NCBI GenBank assembly: GCA_028280945.1
Contig: JANQKV010000026.1
Coordinates: 1 to 64,000 of the forward strand
DNA from: Opitutaceae bacterium
GTDB lineage: Bacteria > Verrucomicrobiota > Verrucomicrobiia > Opitutales > Opitutaceae
Direction of reading: 5' to 3'
DNA length: 64,000 nt
Shown here: positions 37,101-46,099 of the stretch, one piece after another
How the letters are laid out: each line of letters starts with the position of its first letter
Position numbering within the stretch: position 1 is the stretch's first letter
Translations under genes and position numbers: made by a program
The notes under the pieces: generated by a model
Database searches by the model: none
The model's input: the letters and a program-made list of their open reading frames with translations, nothing else
Told to the model about the DNA's origin: nothing

Positions 37101-38684
37101 TTAATCCTTCGAGAAGCGCGCCATACGGCTGAGGCTGTCGGCGATTTCACGATCATTGCGGGTCGGAGGCAGTTTGTGGGGGCCGCCCCAACGATTGGTG
37201 TGCCGCAGCCAGTGCTCGAATGCCCCCGGCATGACAAGTCGCACGATCGGCGCGCGCAGGTTTCCGGTCTTGCGCCGGTCGCGATAGCCGCTGTGGGCGT
37301 CACCCAGACGTCGATCCAGTTCCCGGGCGATTACCGGTCCCGTTGGCGTGTCGACAGTGCCGGCGCGCAGCTCGATCCACCATTCGTGGCAACCGTAGGA
37401 TACGCCAAGTTCGGTGCGTTCGAGCAGGGGAGCGACATGGAAGAAGGACAGGATCCATTTATGACTCCGGCACAGCTCGGTCAGGGTTTCGACGACTTCG
37501 CGAGGCAGGACATTCTCCCCAAATATGTGCAGGCGTTGCTCCACTTGCCCCATGGGCAGGAGTCGATGCGGCCGCGTGCTGGTGAAGCGCACCACATCGC
37601 CGGGCAGATGACGCACCAATCCGGCGGGGGTGGTCATGACCAACAGGTAATCGGTGCCCGTGGTGACCTTTGCCAACGGCACGGCTTTGAAACCCAGCTC
37701 CTTGAGATCGTCCGGGGCATAATCGGCGAGCGGAAGAAACTCGAAGTAGATGCCCGTTTCGGCCAGCAGTCTCAAACCCGGCAACGCCCCCGGACCCCGG
37801 GCTGCCACGAGGCCCTCGGCGGTGGCAAAAACCTCATGAATCATCACGCTTTGGCCGGCAGCCTCACGCAGTCGGCGATGGACCGGGGTGACGAAATCGC
37901 CGGTCACCGTAAGGCAACGCAGATGGGGCCAGATGGCGCGCAGTGAAGTGAACCGCAGTTTTCCCTTCGCGAGCTGTTGGGTGACTTTTTCCTTGAAGGC
38001 CAGCAGCCATTGCGGACTGCCGACGATCATGCTGACTTTGCGCGATCGCGTGCGTTTGAGGATGCGGCTCACGTAGTCATCCCAATCGGTCCGGAGTGCG
38101 ATCCGCGAACTGGGTTCGAAATAATACTTTGCGATCCATTCGGGATGTTGCACGGCGGCGAGCGTGGCCAGGTCGGCCACGGCGGCCGCGTTTTCGTCCG
38201 CGAGCTGATTGGTGGGTACGCTGCCGGCCATGAGGAGCACGCGATGGAGCAACGGGTAAACCCCACCCATGCGGGCGGAAGCATAGAGAGCGGCGGCGCG
38301 GACTCCGGCGGAGTAAGCGGCTTGCATTTCCCGGGTGACCGGCACCAATCGGGGGCGGCCGGAAGTCGACCCGGCCGTGGCCGCGAAGCAGTCGCACTTG
38401 CCGGGCCAGAGCAGGTTGGCCCGGCCTCTTTTTACTTCCTCAATCCAAGGGGCAATCGAACGGTGATCCGAAAGGGGCACGTCCTGACGAAACGCCGCGG
38501 CTGACATCTTCGCGTTCAGGCCAAGTTGTTTGCCGCGTTTGGTGCGGGCGAGTTGCGGCAGCAGGGTGAGCAGAGCGTGCTCCTGACAACGCTCGTCGCG
38601 GCGTTTATGCTGCAAACGACGACGCGTGACGGTGGTGAACCAGTCGCCGGCGAGGTTGAGCAAAGGTTTGTAGAGGTCCGCCAT
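37101..38684 (-). CDS. GH3-family acyl-adenylating protein (auxin-responsive GH3-like)
   Basis: The 527-residue protein matches the GH3 superfamily of adenylate-forming acid-amido synthetases. It has the P-loop-like AATAGSTSGRPRLVPVT near residue 100, long helical insertions, YFEFLP...DDLKELGFKAVPL and LPGDVVRFTSTRPHRLLPMG, the usual C-terminal blocks. Plant members conjugate hormones to amino acids; bacterial ones are mostly unstudied. ATG 38684 (MADLYKPLLN) is chosen over a GTG-type start 16 codons earlier. It is divergent from the pseudouridine synthase gene. Confidence 0.85.
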   Translation of the reverse strand: MADLYKPLLNLAGDWFTTVTRRRLQHKRRDERCQEHALLTLLPQLARTKRGKQLGLNAKMSAAAFRQDVPLSDHRSIAPWIEEVKRGRANLLWPGKCDCFAATAGSTSGRPRLVPVTREMQAAYSAGVRAAALYASARMGGVYPLLHRVLLMAGSVPTNQLADENAAAVADLATLAAVQHPEWIAKYYFEPSSRIALRTDWDDYVSRILKRTRSRKVSMIVGSPQWLLAFKEKVTQQLAKGKLRFTSLRAIWPHLRCLTVTGDFVTPVHRRLREAAGQSVMIHEVFATAEGLVAARGPGALPGLRLLAETGIYFEFLPLADYAPDDLKELGFKAVPLAKVTTGTDYLLVMTTPAGLVRHLPGDVVRFTSTRPHRLLPMGQVEQRLHIFGENVLPREVVETLTELCRSHKWILSFFHVAPLLERTELGVSYGCHEWWIELRAGTVDTPTGPVIARELDRRLGDAHSGYRDRRKTGNLRAPIVRLVMPGAFEHWLRHTNRWGGPHKLPPTRNDREIADSLSRMARFSKD

Positions 38685-38775
38685 GGCGAGTCCGTGAGGA
38701 GGCACGGCACGACGGCAACCTCTTTGCCGCAAGCAGATTAACCCAAGCTTTACCTTCCGGTGTCGTTTTTACCGA

Positions 38776-39603
38776 TTGTTTGAGCTCCGAGCGTTGCCCA
38801 AGCTGCGCCGCGTGACCTCGGTCGACGTCGTTTATGAAGATGCGCACATGGTGGTGGTGAACAAACCTGCGGGCTGGCGCGTGGCCCGAAACAATAACGT
38901 GAACAGCGCCGGTCCCACTCAGTTGGTTGTCGTCCTGGCCCGGCAAATCGATGCGCCCCTCACGCCGGTGCATCGGGTGGACGACGACGTGGGTGGATTG
39001 GTTGTGCTGGCCAAAACCAAACCGGCGCTCGATTTCCTCAGCGGCGAGTTCCAGAGCAAGCAGGCCCGGCGGGGCTATCGAGGGTTTGCGGTCGTGGCGA
39101 CCGAGGCTGAACGGGAAACTTTCACCACTTTGCCCGCGTTGCGCACGCCGGCGGGAAAACTGCCGGAGGAGTTTAGGGTGAACTATGCGCTGGCTCCGGA
39201 TCAGCATGTGCCCGGTCGCATGCATGTGTATCGTAAGAAGGGAGGAAGACCTGCGGTGACGCGTTTTCGAATCGAGGAGGACTTTGGGCGCCTTGTCTGG
39301 TTTGAGGCGTGGCCGGAAACGAGCCGCCGGATGCAGGTGCGGGCTCACCTGAGCGCGGTGGGCGCTCCGGTCCTGGGTGATGCCGCTCATGGTCTGCCGG
39401 AGGCAGAGCTTCGTCTTTCGCAACTCAAGCGAGGTTACAAAGGAAAGGCAGACGAGAAGCCTCTTCTTACCGGCCTTGCGTTGCAGGCTTGGTCGCTGAC
39501 ATTGCGTTCCCCGGAGAACCGTGAGCCTGTTTCATGGGAGTTGCCGCTGCCCAAGGACTTCGAGATTGCCTTGCGAAATCTGCGTAAATTCGCCCGCCGG
39601 TAA
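38776..39603 (+). CDS. RluA-type pseudouridine synthase-like protein
   Basis: The 275-residue protein carries the RluA catalytic block in altered form: [18 protein letters not shown], where the Asp of HRxD is the expected nucleophile. [10 protein letters not shown] and a C-terminal [20 protein letters not shown] also fit. There is no S4 domain. The target uridine cannot be read. The TTG at 38776 gives the listed start; a GTG at 38812 (leading [16 protein letters not shown]) is equally plausible, and neither has a clear Shine-Dalgarno sequence. Confidence 0.85.
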   Translation: MFELRALPKLRRVTSVDVVYEDAHMVVVNKPAGWRVARNNNVNSAGPTQLVVVLARQIDAPLTPVHRVDDDVGGLVVLAKTKPALDFLSGEFQSKQARRGYRGFAVVATEAERETFTTLPALRTPAGKLPEEFRVNYALAPDQHVPGRMHVYRKKGGRPAVTRFRIEEDFGRLVWFEAWPETSRRMQVRAHLSAVGAPVLGDAAHGLPEAELRLSQLKRGYKGKADEKPLLTGLALQAWSLTLRSPENREPVSWELPLPKDFEIALRNLRKFARR

Positions 39604-39659
39604 TTCCGACGGGCAGTTCCGTTGTTGCGCAGCTTTGCCGCGGCCGGCTTCATGTTCGC

Positions 39660-40382
39660 ATGCCTGACGCGGTTCGAGTCACGGTCTGGAACGAATATCG
39701 CCATGAGCTGGATAACCCGGTGGTGGCGGCAGTCTATCCTGAGGGAATCCATGCTGCGATCGCCGCTTTCCTGCGCGAACAACCCGAAATCACGGTGCGC
39801 GTGGCGACACTCGATGAACCTGAGCACGGATTGACCGAGGAGGTTTTGGACGAGACGGATGTATTGATTTGGTGGGGACACCGGGCTCACGAGGATGTCG
39901 ATGACGCCATCGCTGCGCGCGTCGCGGCCCGGGTGCATGCGGGCATGGGATTTATCGCCCTGCATTCAGCCCACTACGCGAAGCCCTTCAAACGGCTCAT
40001 GGGTACCACGTGTTCCCTCTGTTGGCGGGACGACGGAGAAAAGGAGCGACTCTGGACGGTTCGTCCGGCTCATCCGATCGCGGCGGGATTACCTCTCCAC
40101 TTCGAACTCGAAAAGGAGGAAATGTATGGGGAACCGTTTGGCATTCCCGAACCCGACGAGTTGATTTTCATTTCGTGGTTCGCAGGCGGTGAGGTTTTCC
40201 GGTCCGGCGCGACCTGGCAACGCAGCCACGGACGGGTGTTTTATTTTCGGCCGGGCCACGAGACCTTCCCCACCTATTTTGATGCCAACGTGCAGCGCGT
40301 GATCCTCAATGCGGTGCGCTGGGCCAGGCCAACCGTGAACCTACCTGATGGCGCTCCTCGTGCGGACCCTCTCGAACCCTGA
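39660..40382 (+). CDS. ThuA-domain (trehalose-utilisation-like) protein
   Basis: The 240-residue class-I-glutamine-amidotransferase-like protein has [16 protein letters not shown] at the start, [33 protein letters not shown] (the nucleophile-elbow region), and [20 protein letters not shown] near the end. This is the ThuA pattern seen in rhizobial trehalose/disaccharide catabolism. Function in other phyla is unproven. There is no signal peptide. The ATG lies 56 bases after the preceding gene. Confidence 0.9.
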   Translation: MPDAVRVTVWNEYRHELDNPVVAAVYPEGIHAAIAAFLREQPEITVRVATLDEPEHGLTEEVLDETDVLIWWGHRAHEDVDDAIAARVAARVHAGMGFIALHSAHYAKPFKRLMGTTCSLCWRDDGEKERLWTVRPAHPIAAGLPLHFELEKEEMYGEPFGIPEPDELIFISWFAGGEVFRSGATWQRSHGRVFYFRPGHETFPTYFDANVQRVILNAVRWARPTVNLPDGAPRADPLEP

Positions 40383-40400
40383 ACGGTAGCCCCCAAAAGC

Positions 40401-40420
40401 CCCGCCGGGATGGCGGGTTT
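40401..40420 (+). terminator. Weak candidate terminator after the ThuA gene
   Basis: CCCGCC (40401-40406) and GGCGGG (40412-40417) form a 6-bp stem with only three T after it. It lies 18 bases past the ThuA stop. The rest of the 207-base gap to the LamG gene shows no further gene. Confidence 0.4.
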
Positions 40421-40589
40421 GACGAAAACAACATCCGGTGGACGCGCCTTTGACATGCCTGCGCTGCGGTTGGTGGGGCTCGCCGTGGCCGGTCTCACTT
40501 CGTGGATTGCTTTTACGAATAATGGTGGGTGACTGAATGCTTTGGATCGGGTCACTTCACTCTTGATGAAGAGTGGGGTATCCTGTAGC

Positions 40590-41393
40590 ATGTTCGGCCT
40601 TATGTCGTTGGTAGCCAAGCTTTCACGGTCCGTCTGGATCGTTTTTGCCGTCACGATTGCGTCTTCATTGTCGGCTCAGACTTTGCTTCTCCACTTCGAC
40701 TTCTCCGGAAACCTGAACGACTCCTCAGGGAATGGGAATAATGGAACCAACAACGGCGGCGCATTTGTAAATGATCGGTTCGGCAACCCTTCCAGCGCCA
40801 TCGAATTGGAGGACAACGCGACCGATTATTTCTCCGCCAGTTCCAGTGTGGTGAATGGGCTTACAGATTTCACCTTCGCATTTTTTGCGGACATGAATGA
40901 GTTGAACTCCAACAACAATCTCATCAGCGGCGCCACCTCGCTCAATGCCAATTCGTTTTTGATTGGCTATGCCCCGTCGTCAAACCGGTGGGAGATCCAA
41001 ATTGGAGGAGTCAGCAACTCGATCAGCGACTCGACTCTTGAGGACAACGCATGGCATCACGTGGCTTTTACCCGGAGCGGGTCTACGCTTGCGCTGTATA
41101 TCGACGGGATATTCGTCAACTCCACCAGCGTGAGTTCAACCGCCTTGGCCGTCGATACGGGCGGATTCCTCGTGGGACAGGATCAGGACACGTTGGGAGG
41201 AGGGTTTCAGGTGAACCAAGGATGGGGAGGCTCGATTGACGATTTCAGGATTTATAACGGTGCCTTGAGTGCCGGACAGATCGGCACTTTGGCGGCGGTC
41301 CCTGAACCCTCCCACTTTGCCACCCTATTGGGTGGTCTGATCTTGGCCGGAGTGGTTTTCCTTCGCCGTAGATCAGGGCGGATTTCCGGCTGA
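40590..41393 (+). CDS. LamG-domain protein with PEP-CTERM anchor
   Basis: The 267-residue protein starts at ATG 40590 (in-frame alternatives at 40542 TTG, 40566 and 40602). A signal peptide ends near SSLSAQ. A LamG/concanavalin-like domain (about 35-225) has LLLHFDFSGNLNDSSGNGN, DNAWHHVAFTRSGSTLALYI and DDFRIYNGALSAGQIG. The C-terminal tag VPEPSHFATL, a hydrophobic helix and FLRRR make a standard PEP-CTERM signal. It is therefore exported and probably anchored or processed by an exosortase. LamG domains bind glycans. Confidence 0.88.
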   Translation: MFGLMSLVAKLSRSVWIVFAVTIASSLSAQTLLLHFDFSGNLNDSSGNGNNGTNNGGAFVNDRFGNPSSAIELEDNATDYFSASSSVVNGLTDFTFAFFADMNELNSNNNLISGATSLNANSFLIGYAPSSNRWEIQIGGVSNSISDSTLEDNAWHHVAFTRSGSTLALYIDGIFVNSTSVSSTALAVDTGGFLVGQDQDTLGGGFQVNQGWGGSIDDFRIYNGALSAGQIGTLAAVPEPSHFATLLGGLILAGVVFLRRRSGRISG

Positions 41394-41516
41394 TTCATAT
41401 CCGGTTTGAAGCTGAACAGCGGCAACCAATAGCAACGCGTGTGCCCAGTGTTGGCGGCATGCTGTCCCCTCACGTTCAATCAAGCTTCTGGTCGCCTCTC
41501 CGGCCATGAGCCAAGC

Positions 41517-41542
41517 AAAAACCCCCGCCGGATCGGCGGGGG
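41517..41542 (-). terminator. Terminator between the LamG gene and the MFS gene
   Basis: CCCCCGCCG (41522-41530) pairs with CGGCGGGGG (41534-41542) in a perfect 9-bp stem. Five A before it give a T-run on the minus strand for the MFS gene, 26 bases past its stop. Three T on the other side may let it work both ways. Confidence 0.88.
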
Positions 41543-41568
41543 TTTGGTGAATTGGAGGTGAGGGAAGA

Positions 41569-42786
41569 TTACTGGGTATGGGCGCCTTTTTCGAACTTCT
41601 TGCGCACGGCAAACAGGGCGCCGAAGGCGACGATCAGGATGACCGGGAACATGGTCATGTTGGACAGCGTCGCCTGGCCGGCGGCCAGTTCGATGGCGGA
41701 CTCATTGGTTAAGCCGGAGGCGATGGCTTCCTCGCGGTTGCTGTCGATCCAGCCGCCAATCACCGGATTCCATAATCCCGTGGCAAACATGCCGGCGCCC
41801 CCTAGCAGAGACATGCCCAACGCCCCGGTCTTCGGCTGATATTCCGAAACAAAACCGATCATGGTGGGCCAGAAGTAGCAGACCCCGAGGGCGAAAATGA
41901 TGATAGCCAGGTAAATCATGCCGCCGGTGACCGTGCTGAGCAGGTAGAGTCCCACGGTGGTGACGATGGCGGAGACCAGCAGCACTCCGGTCGGGTGCAG
42001 TCGGTGGACGATGGGCCCGGCGAACTGGCGACCCACCGCCATGAGGCCGGTGGAAAGAGCGAGCAGCACCATCGGGTGGGCACCGGTTTCCGCGAGCACG
42101 CGGCCGACCCACTGTTGCGTGCCCAATTCGGAGACCGCGGTCAGGGTCATGCAGAAGATGATGAACAGATAAAGCGGGGCGAAGAGGCTTTTGATGTTGG
42201 TGGCCGTGGAGGTCTCGATGTTCTCCGACTGAGGGAACTCCGAGGTGAAGATCATCCAACCGTAGATGACAGTCGGCACCAGCATGGTTGCGATCTGCAT
42301 CTGCCAACCCAGGCCGGCTTCGGTCATGATGCCGGAGACCACCGCGCCGATCACAATGCCCCCGGGGAACCACACGTGGAACTTGTTGATCATGGTGGTT
42401 TGGTCCTTCGGATACATGTCCGCGATGAGCGGATTACACGCGGCCTCGACCGAGCCATTGGCGAAGCCGATGAGGAACGTGGAGATGATCAGTCCCCAGA
42501 AACCACCGGCGGTGATGGTGAGGATGAGACCAAGCAAGTGCCCGACGAAGGCGATATACATCAGGTTGCGGGCGCCCAGATAGTTGTAGAGCAGCCCGCC
42601 GACCATCATGGCGACCGGGAAACCCAGGAAGGCCATGGAATTGACCCAACCGAGCTGGGTGTCGGTCAGGCCGAACTCGACGGAAAGTTCGGTTAACACG
42701 CCAGCGCGGATCGCGAAGGTCATGGCGGTGACGATCAGCGAGATGCAGCTGGCGGTGAACAGTTTGGATGCGTTGACGTTACTCAT
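41569..42786 (-). CDS. MFS transporter, FucP/sugar-permease-like
   Basis: The 405-residue protein has twelve predicted membrane helices and a cytoplasmic loop after helix 6 (SEFPQSENIETSTATNIKSL). The sequence resembles the fucose/glucose-galactose H+-symporter branch (WVNSMAFLGFPVAMMVGGLL, PLIADMYPKDQTTMINKFHV, GVCYFWPTMIGFVSEYQPK). It moves a sugar across the inner membrane. It is on the same strand as, and downstream of, the glycosidase-LacI pair, with a 209-base gap that probably carries its own promoter. Confidence 0.85.
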   Translation of the reverse strand: MSNVNASKLFTASCISLIVTAMTFAIRAGVLTELSVEFGLTDTQLGWVNSMAFLGFPVAMMVGGLLYNYLGARNLMYIAFVGHLLGLILTITAGGFWGLIISTFLIGFANGSVEAACNPLIADMYPKDQTTMINKFHVWFPGGIVIGAVVSGIMTEAGLGWQMQIATMLVPTVIYGWMIFTSEFPQSENIETSTATNIKSLFAPLYLFIIFCMTLTAVSELGTQQWVGRVLAETGAHPMVLLALSTGLMAVGRQFAGPIVHRLHPTGVLLVSAIVTTVGLYLLSTVTGGMIYLAIIIFALGVCYFWPTMIGFVSEYQPKTGALGMSLLGGAGMFATGLWNPVIGGWIDSNREEAIASGLTNESAIELAAGQATLSNMTMFPVILIVAFGALFAVRKKFEKGAHTQ

Positions 42787-42995
42787 GGGGAGGTAGTGAA
42801 GAGGATCTGAACCGGATCATCCGAGCAGGGGCGAGAAGGTCAGCAAATGGGGAGGGGTTGGGGATTGATGGGTGTGGAACGCCCGCGCGGACGAAGGCGC
42901 AAGAAGCCCCCAGCAAAGAGGAAAGGGCAACGGGCGCGAGGCCGAATTCACGTTCCCCGTAACGCACGTTGAGCAGATTCAACCGGACTTCCGAT

Positions 42996-44018
42996 TCAGT
43001 CGCGAAGTTGAGCGTGTTGGTAAAGAGGGGATGCCATTTCCCGGCGCATCCGCTTCAGCACGACGTCGTTCATTTGAATTCGAGCGTCCCCCCAGTTTTC
43101 CCAGGGAATGCCTATGGCTTCCGACCAGTAGTCCCACTCCCAATTGATGTAGCTGCTCGCCTTGATCTGGGGATGGCGGCGAATCATGGCAAAATAGGGC
43201 TCGAACCATTTTTCCCACGACTGTTCGCCGTCCAATACGCCGACGTAACGTGGGGTGGCCTCACCGATCATGACCGGCTTTTGGCGGCGCCCGGCCTCCT
43301 GGCAGAACTCGCCCAGCAACGGAGCCGTCAGTTCCTCGGTGCTGAAGGTATCGATCGACCACCAGTCCACCCATTCGTCGCCGGGGTAGTAGGGCATGAG
43401 GGCCTCGACGTTGGGCGTGCCGGCAGAGCCACCGGCGGCGCACCACACGGTGGCAACATTGAGATCCGCTTCGCGCATGGCTGTCGTGATGCGCTTGAAG
43501 ACTGCCACGTAAGCTTTCGGTTCGTAGTTGTTCCAGGAGCCTTCGAATTCGTAGCCGATGCGCACGTATGATGGCCGGTTTACGATCTTCATTGCTTTGA
43601 TGAAGGCCGCGATGTGCGCGTCGTAGTCGCCACGGGCAATGGCGGCGGTGGCGCCGGTGCCGCCTTCCTTGCCGCTGGTCAGGGCGAGGCCGATTTGGGG
43701 CATCAGATCCGGCCCGCCGGCAAACTCCAGCTTGGCTTTTAAGTCCCGGCCCCAGGCCAGGAACTGCTTCGGGGTTTGGCTGAACCCAATGTAGGTCATG
43801 TAGAGGGCCGGTTGCAGTCCGGGCCCCATGGCTTCGCAGTAACCCAAAAAGCCTTTATCGGAATAGCCGTGGCCCGGGCTCTGCCCCGCCCCGTGCAGCA
43901 CGGTGTCCTTGGGTTCGAGGCGTGCCCCGAAGTTCTGACGTGGTTCGAAATGATCGGAGGCGGCCATCGCGGAGGTGGCAGTCAAAAGGGTGGCGAATAC
44001 AAGGGGGCGTGGGCTCAT
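42996..44018 (-). CDS. Secreted clan-A-like glycoside hydrolase
   Basis: The 340-residue protein begins with a signal peptide (FATLLTATSAMAAS). A (beta/alpha)8-type body follows with two well-placed acids: VRIGYEFEGSWNNY (candidate acid/base Glu) and KPVMIGEATPRYVG (candidate nucleophile Glu). The layout is that of GH26/GH-A relatives such as mannanases, but no named family is certain. It overlaps the LacI gene by 4 bases downstream of it, so regulator and enzyme are made from one transcript. Confidence 0.65.
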   Translation of the reverse strand: MSPRPLVFATLLTATSAMAASDHFEPRQNFGARLEPKDTVLHGAGQSPGHGYSDKGFLGYCEAMGPGLQPALYMTYIGFSQTPKQFLAWGRDLKAKLEFAGGPDLMPQIGLALTSGKEGGTGATAAIARGDYDAHIAAFIKAMKIVNRPSYVRIGYEFEGSWNNYEPKAYVAVFKRITTAMREADLNVATVWCAAGGSAGTPNVEALMPYYPGDEWVDWWSIDTFSTEELTAPLLGEFCQEAGRRQKPVMIGEATPRYVGVLDGEQSWEKWFEPYFAMIRRHPQIKASSYINWEWDYWSEAIGIPWENWGDARIQMNDVVLKRMRREMASPLYQHAQLRD

Positions 44019-45067
44019 GTCTGGGGCGGTGGGGCGATGGTGGTTCCCTCCACAATGCTGGTTTCAACCAGGATCTTGCGACGGGGGGAGTTGGAATGGA
44101 GGACCCGGTTAAGCACCCGGGCCAACGCGGACCCGCCAACATCAGCATGGGCAACCCGGAGCGTGGTCAGTTGTGGCAAGCCGGGGGGAGGGGGGATTCC
44201 GTCAAATCCCGTAACCGAGCAGTCGCGAGGCACCGAGATCCCGCGCTCCCTCAAATCGCTGATCAGTTGGTAGGCCTGGTGGTCGGCGGCGCAAACCCAG
44301 CCGGTAATGCCCTGTTCCTTGGTTTGGTGAGCCACAAAATCGGCCACCTGGTTGTGATCAGGGAACTGGTTGAGCCCCTTATGGACGTTGACCACCCATT
44401 CCGGGTGAAACTCCAAACCGTATTGAAAGACGCCTTCCGTAAAGGCGGCGAACCGACGGGAGGACCATCGACCGCCAACTTCGTAATGCCACGTTACAAA
44501 CCCCACGCGGCGATGGCCTTTTTTCGCCAAGCGTCCCACCAAGTTGATGATATCCGAATGGTCGGTGTCGATGGTGTCGACCGGCAGATGATCATATTCG
44601 GTCAACACTGACACGGTTGAGATCTTGCGGGATAGCAGTTCCACGGAATCCGGCGCAAAGGGATAAATGAGGATGAGTCCCCGCCAGTCGCCTCCGCGGA
44701 TGTGTCGAAATACCGGTTGGCGAACCGAGCGGGGGCTCAACTTTGCCGGATCCTGCGAGACCACATCGATGGAAACGTGGTCCAGGCCGGCGCGTTCCCG
44801 AATGCCCTGCAGGACATTGGGGAAGGTGGCCATGCCGACATTGTTGGAAGGCATGCCAATGAGCACGCCAATGTTGATCGGTTTGGAGGAACGGCGACGG
44901 CGAATGGCGCGGGGCGAAACGGTGCGATATCCCATTTTTTCCGCCATCGCCAGGACCCGATCCCGGGTGGTTGCCGCAATGGCCGGATGATTGGAGAGAC
45001 TGCGGGAAACCGTGGTGCGGGAAATGTTTAGGGCTGCGGCGAGCTTTTCCTGATTAACGGAATCCAT
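44015..45067 (-). CDS. LacI-family transcriptional regulator
   Basis: The 350-residue protein has an N-terminal LacI helix-turn-helix (KLAAALNISRTTVSRSLSNH, about 8-27), a hinge, and a periplasmic-binding-like effector domain (NIGVLIGMPSNNVG; GWVCAADHQAYQLISDL; VTGFDG). It should bind a sugar-type effector. It is first in a unit with the clan-A glycosidase (4-base overlap). The upstream divergent gap carries a TGTGCACA palindrome, and four more lie at the sugar porter/TonB promoters. This protein is the obvious candidate to bind them. Confidence 0.93.
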   Translation of the reverse strand: MDSVNQEKLAAALNISRTTVSRSLSNHPAIAATTRDRVLAMAEKMGYRTVSPRAIRRRRSSKPINIGVLIGMPSNNVGMATFPNVLQGIRERAGLDHVSIDVVSQDPAKLSPRSVRQPVFRHIRGGDWRGLILIYPFAPDSVELLSRKISTVSVLTEYDHLPVDTIDTDHSDIINLVGRLAKKGHRRVGFVTWHYEVGGRWSSRRFAAFTEGVFQYGLEFHPEWVVNVHKGLNQFPDHNQVADFVAHQTKEQGITGWVCAADHQAYQLISDLRERGISVPRDCSVTGFDGIPPPPGLPQLTTLRVAHADVGGSALARVLNRVLHSNSPRRKILVETSIVEGTTIAPPPQT

Positions 45068-45181
45068 GGGGTGATGGTGTGATTGTGATTTCCGTCAGGG
45101 AATGGCAAGAAAAAGTTGTGAACAAAATAAGTAAAATGTGCAGATATTATGCTTATTGATGAGTTTACTCATCGATCTTTT

Positions 45182-45209
45182 TTGACATAAATAGTTGATT
45201 TAAAATAAT
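45182..45209 (+). promoter_or_regulatory. Sigma-70-type promoter for the PhyH gene
   Basis: TTGACA (45182-45187), a 16-base spacer and AATAAT (45204-45209). The transcript would start near 45216, so the palindrome at 45258-45269 would lie in its leader. Confidence 0.5.
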
Positions 45210-45257
45210 TAATTTCATCCCAATTAATTGTAGGATGTTTGAGTTGCCTCATTAAGA

Positions 45258-45269
45258 TATGTGCACATA
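45258..45269. promoter_or_regulatory. Operator-like palindrome TATGTGCACATA
   Basis: This is a 12-base perfect palindrome with core TGTGCACA (45260-45267), between the divergent LacI and PhyH genes. The core is shared with four sites at 48691-48848. Confidence 0.65.
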
Positions 45270-45370
45270 CACTTTGACTTTCGAAATAACTCCTCTCTTT
45301 TTGGCCTGAAGTTACCCTCGTGGGCGAAGCCTTTCAAAAACGGTTTCAGACCACGCTTTTCCCGCTCCCC

Positions 45371-46099
45371 ATGGACTATCCTGCCCTTGCCAAACACTTC
45401 TGGACCCACGGTTATCTTGTGATTGAGGACTTCTTTGCGGACAGCCTCATGGACGAGCTGCACGCGTTGATCCTCGAGCACTTTCAGGGTGCGTCCGACA
45501 GCTGCCTGAATGACGATTTCACCCATCGGTCCAAATGCGAAATCGTTCCCTGGTTTCCCCAGCGCGAGGGGGTGGAGGCTTTTAATCGCCCCGATGACGA
45601 TGCCAGAATGCAGGCCCTTACGGCTGCCATTCTGGGAGCAGGGTGGCATTCCCAATACTCCATGGTGATGTATTCGGCGCGGGGAACAAACGGGCAGGCC
45701 TGGCATCAGGACAGCCCGCCCGAAACGAAGGACGACTATAATCTCAACCGTCTCATCTACACTCGGGATATCGTTCCGGAAATCGGCGGGGAGCTGAGGT
45801 TGGTGCCGCAAACCCACCTGGGTGGTCCTTTGCCGGCCGGCGATCCGAACGGAGACTTTGACGGGCAGATCACCCTGTATCCGAAGAAAGGCACGCTGGT
45901 CCTGCTGCACGGCCACAATTGGCACCGGGTTATGCCGGTGATGGGGCAGTATCGCGTTTCCACCAATTATCGGGCGGCCCCGCAGGGCACTCCGGACGAC
46001 GTGACCGATGTTTGTGTGTATCGAAATATGCGATACAGGTTTTCCACCAACTCCGTGATCGAAGACCGGACGGTGGAGGCTCCGATGGCGGGCACTTAG
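45371..46099 (+). CDS. Phytanoyl-CoA dioxygenase (PhyH) family protein
   Basis: The 242-residue Fe(II)/2-oxoglutarate oxygenase has the facial triad His112 and Asp114 (AWHQDSPPETKDD) and His185 (GHNWHRVMPV). Arg in GQYRVSTNYRAA fits the 2-oxoglutarate-binding position. ATG 45371 (MDYPALAKHFW) is chosen; the upstream in-frame GTG at 45320 would add residues unlike the family. Its substrate is unknown. It is divergent from the LacI gene and may be co-regulated. Its stop overlaps that of the convergent dehydrogenase by 4 bases. Confidence 0.88.
   Translation: MDYPALAKHFWTHGYLVIEDFFADSLMDELHALILEHFQGASDSCLNDDFTHRSKCEIVPWFPQREGVEAFNRPDDDARMQALTAAILGAGWHSQYSMVMYSARGTNGQAWHQDSPPETKDDYNLNRLIYTRDIVPEIGGELRLVPQTHLGGPLPAGDPNGDFDGQITLYPKKGTLVLLHGHNWHRVMPVMGQYRVSTNYRAAPQGTPDDVTDVCVYRNMRYRFSTNSVIEDRTVEAPMAGT

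Larger units (their letters stand above)
45068..45370. promoter_or_regulatory. AT-rich divergent promoter region, LacI regulator / PhyH dioxygenase
   Basis: This 303-base gap is conspicuously AT-rich against its surroundings. It contains a plus-strand promoter candidate (45182-45209), a perfect operator-like palindrome (45258-45269) and a degenerate copy TGTGCAGA at 45137-45144. I see no gene in it. Confidence 0.7.
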
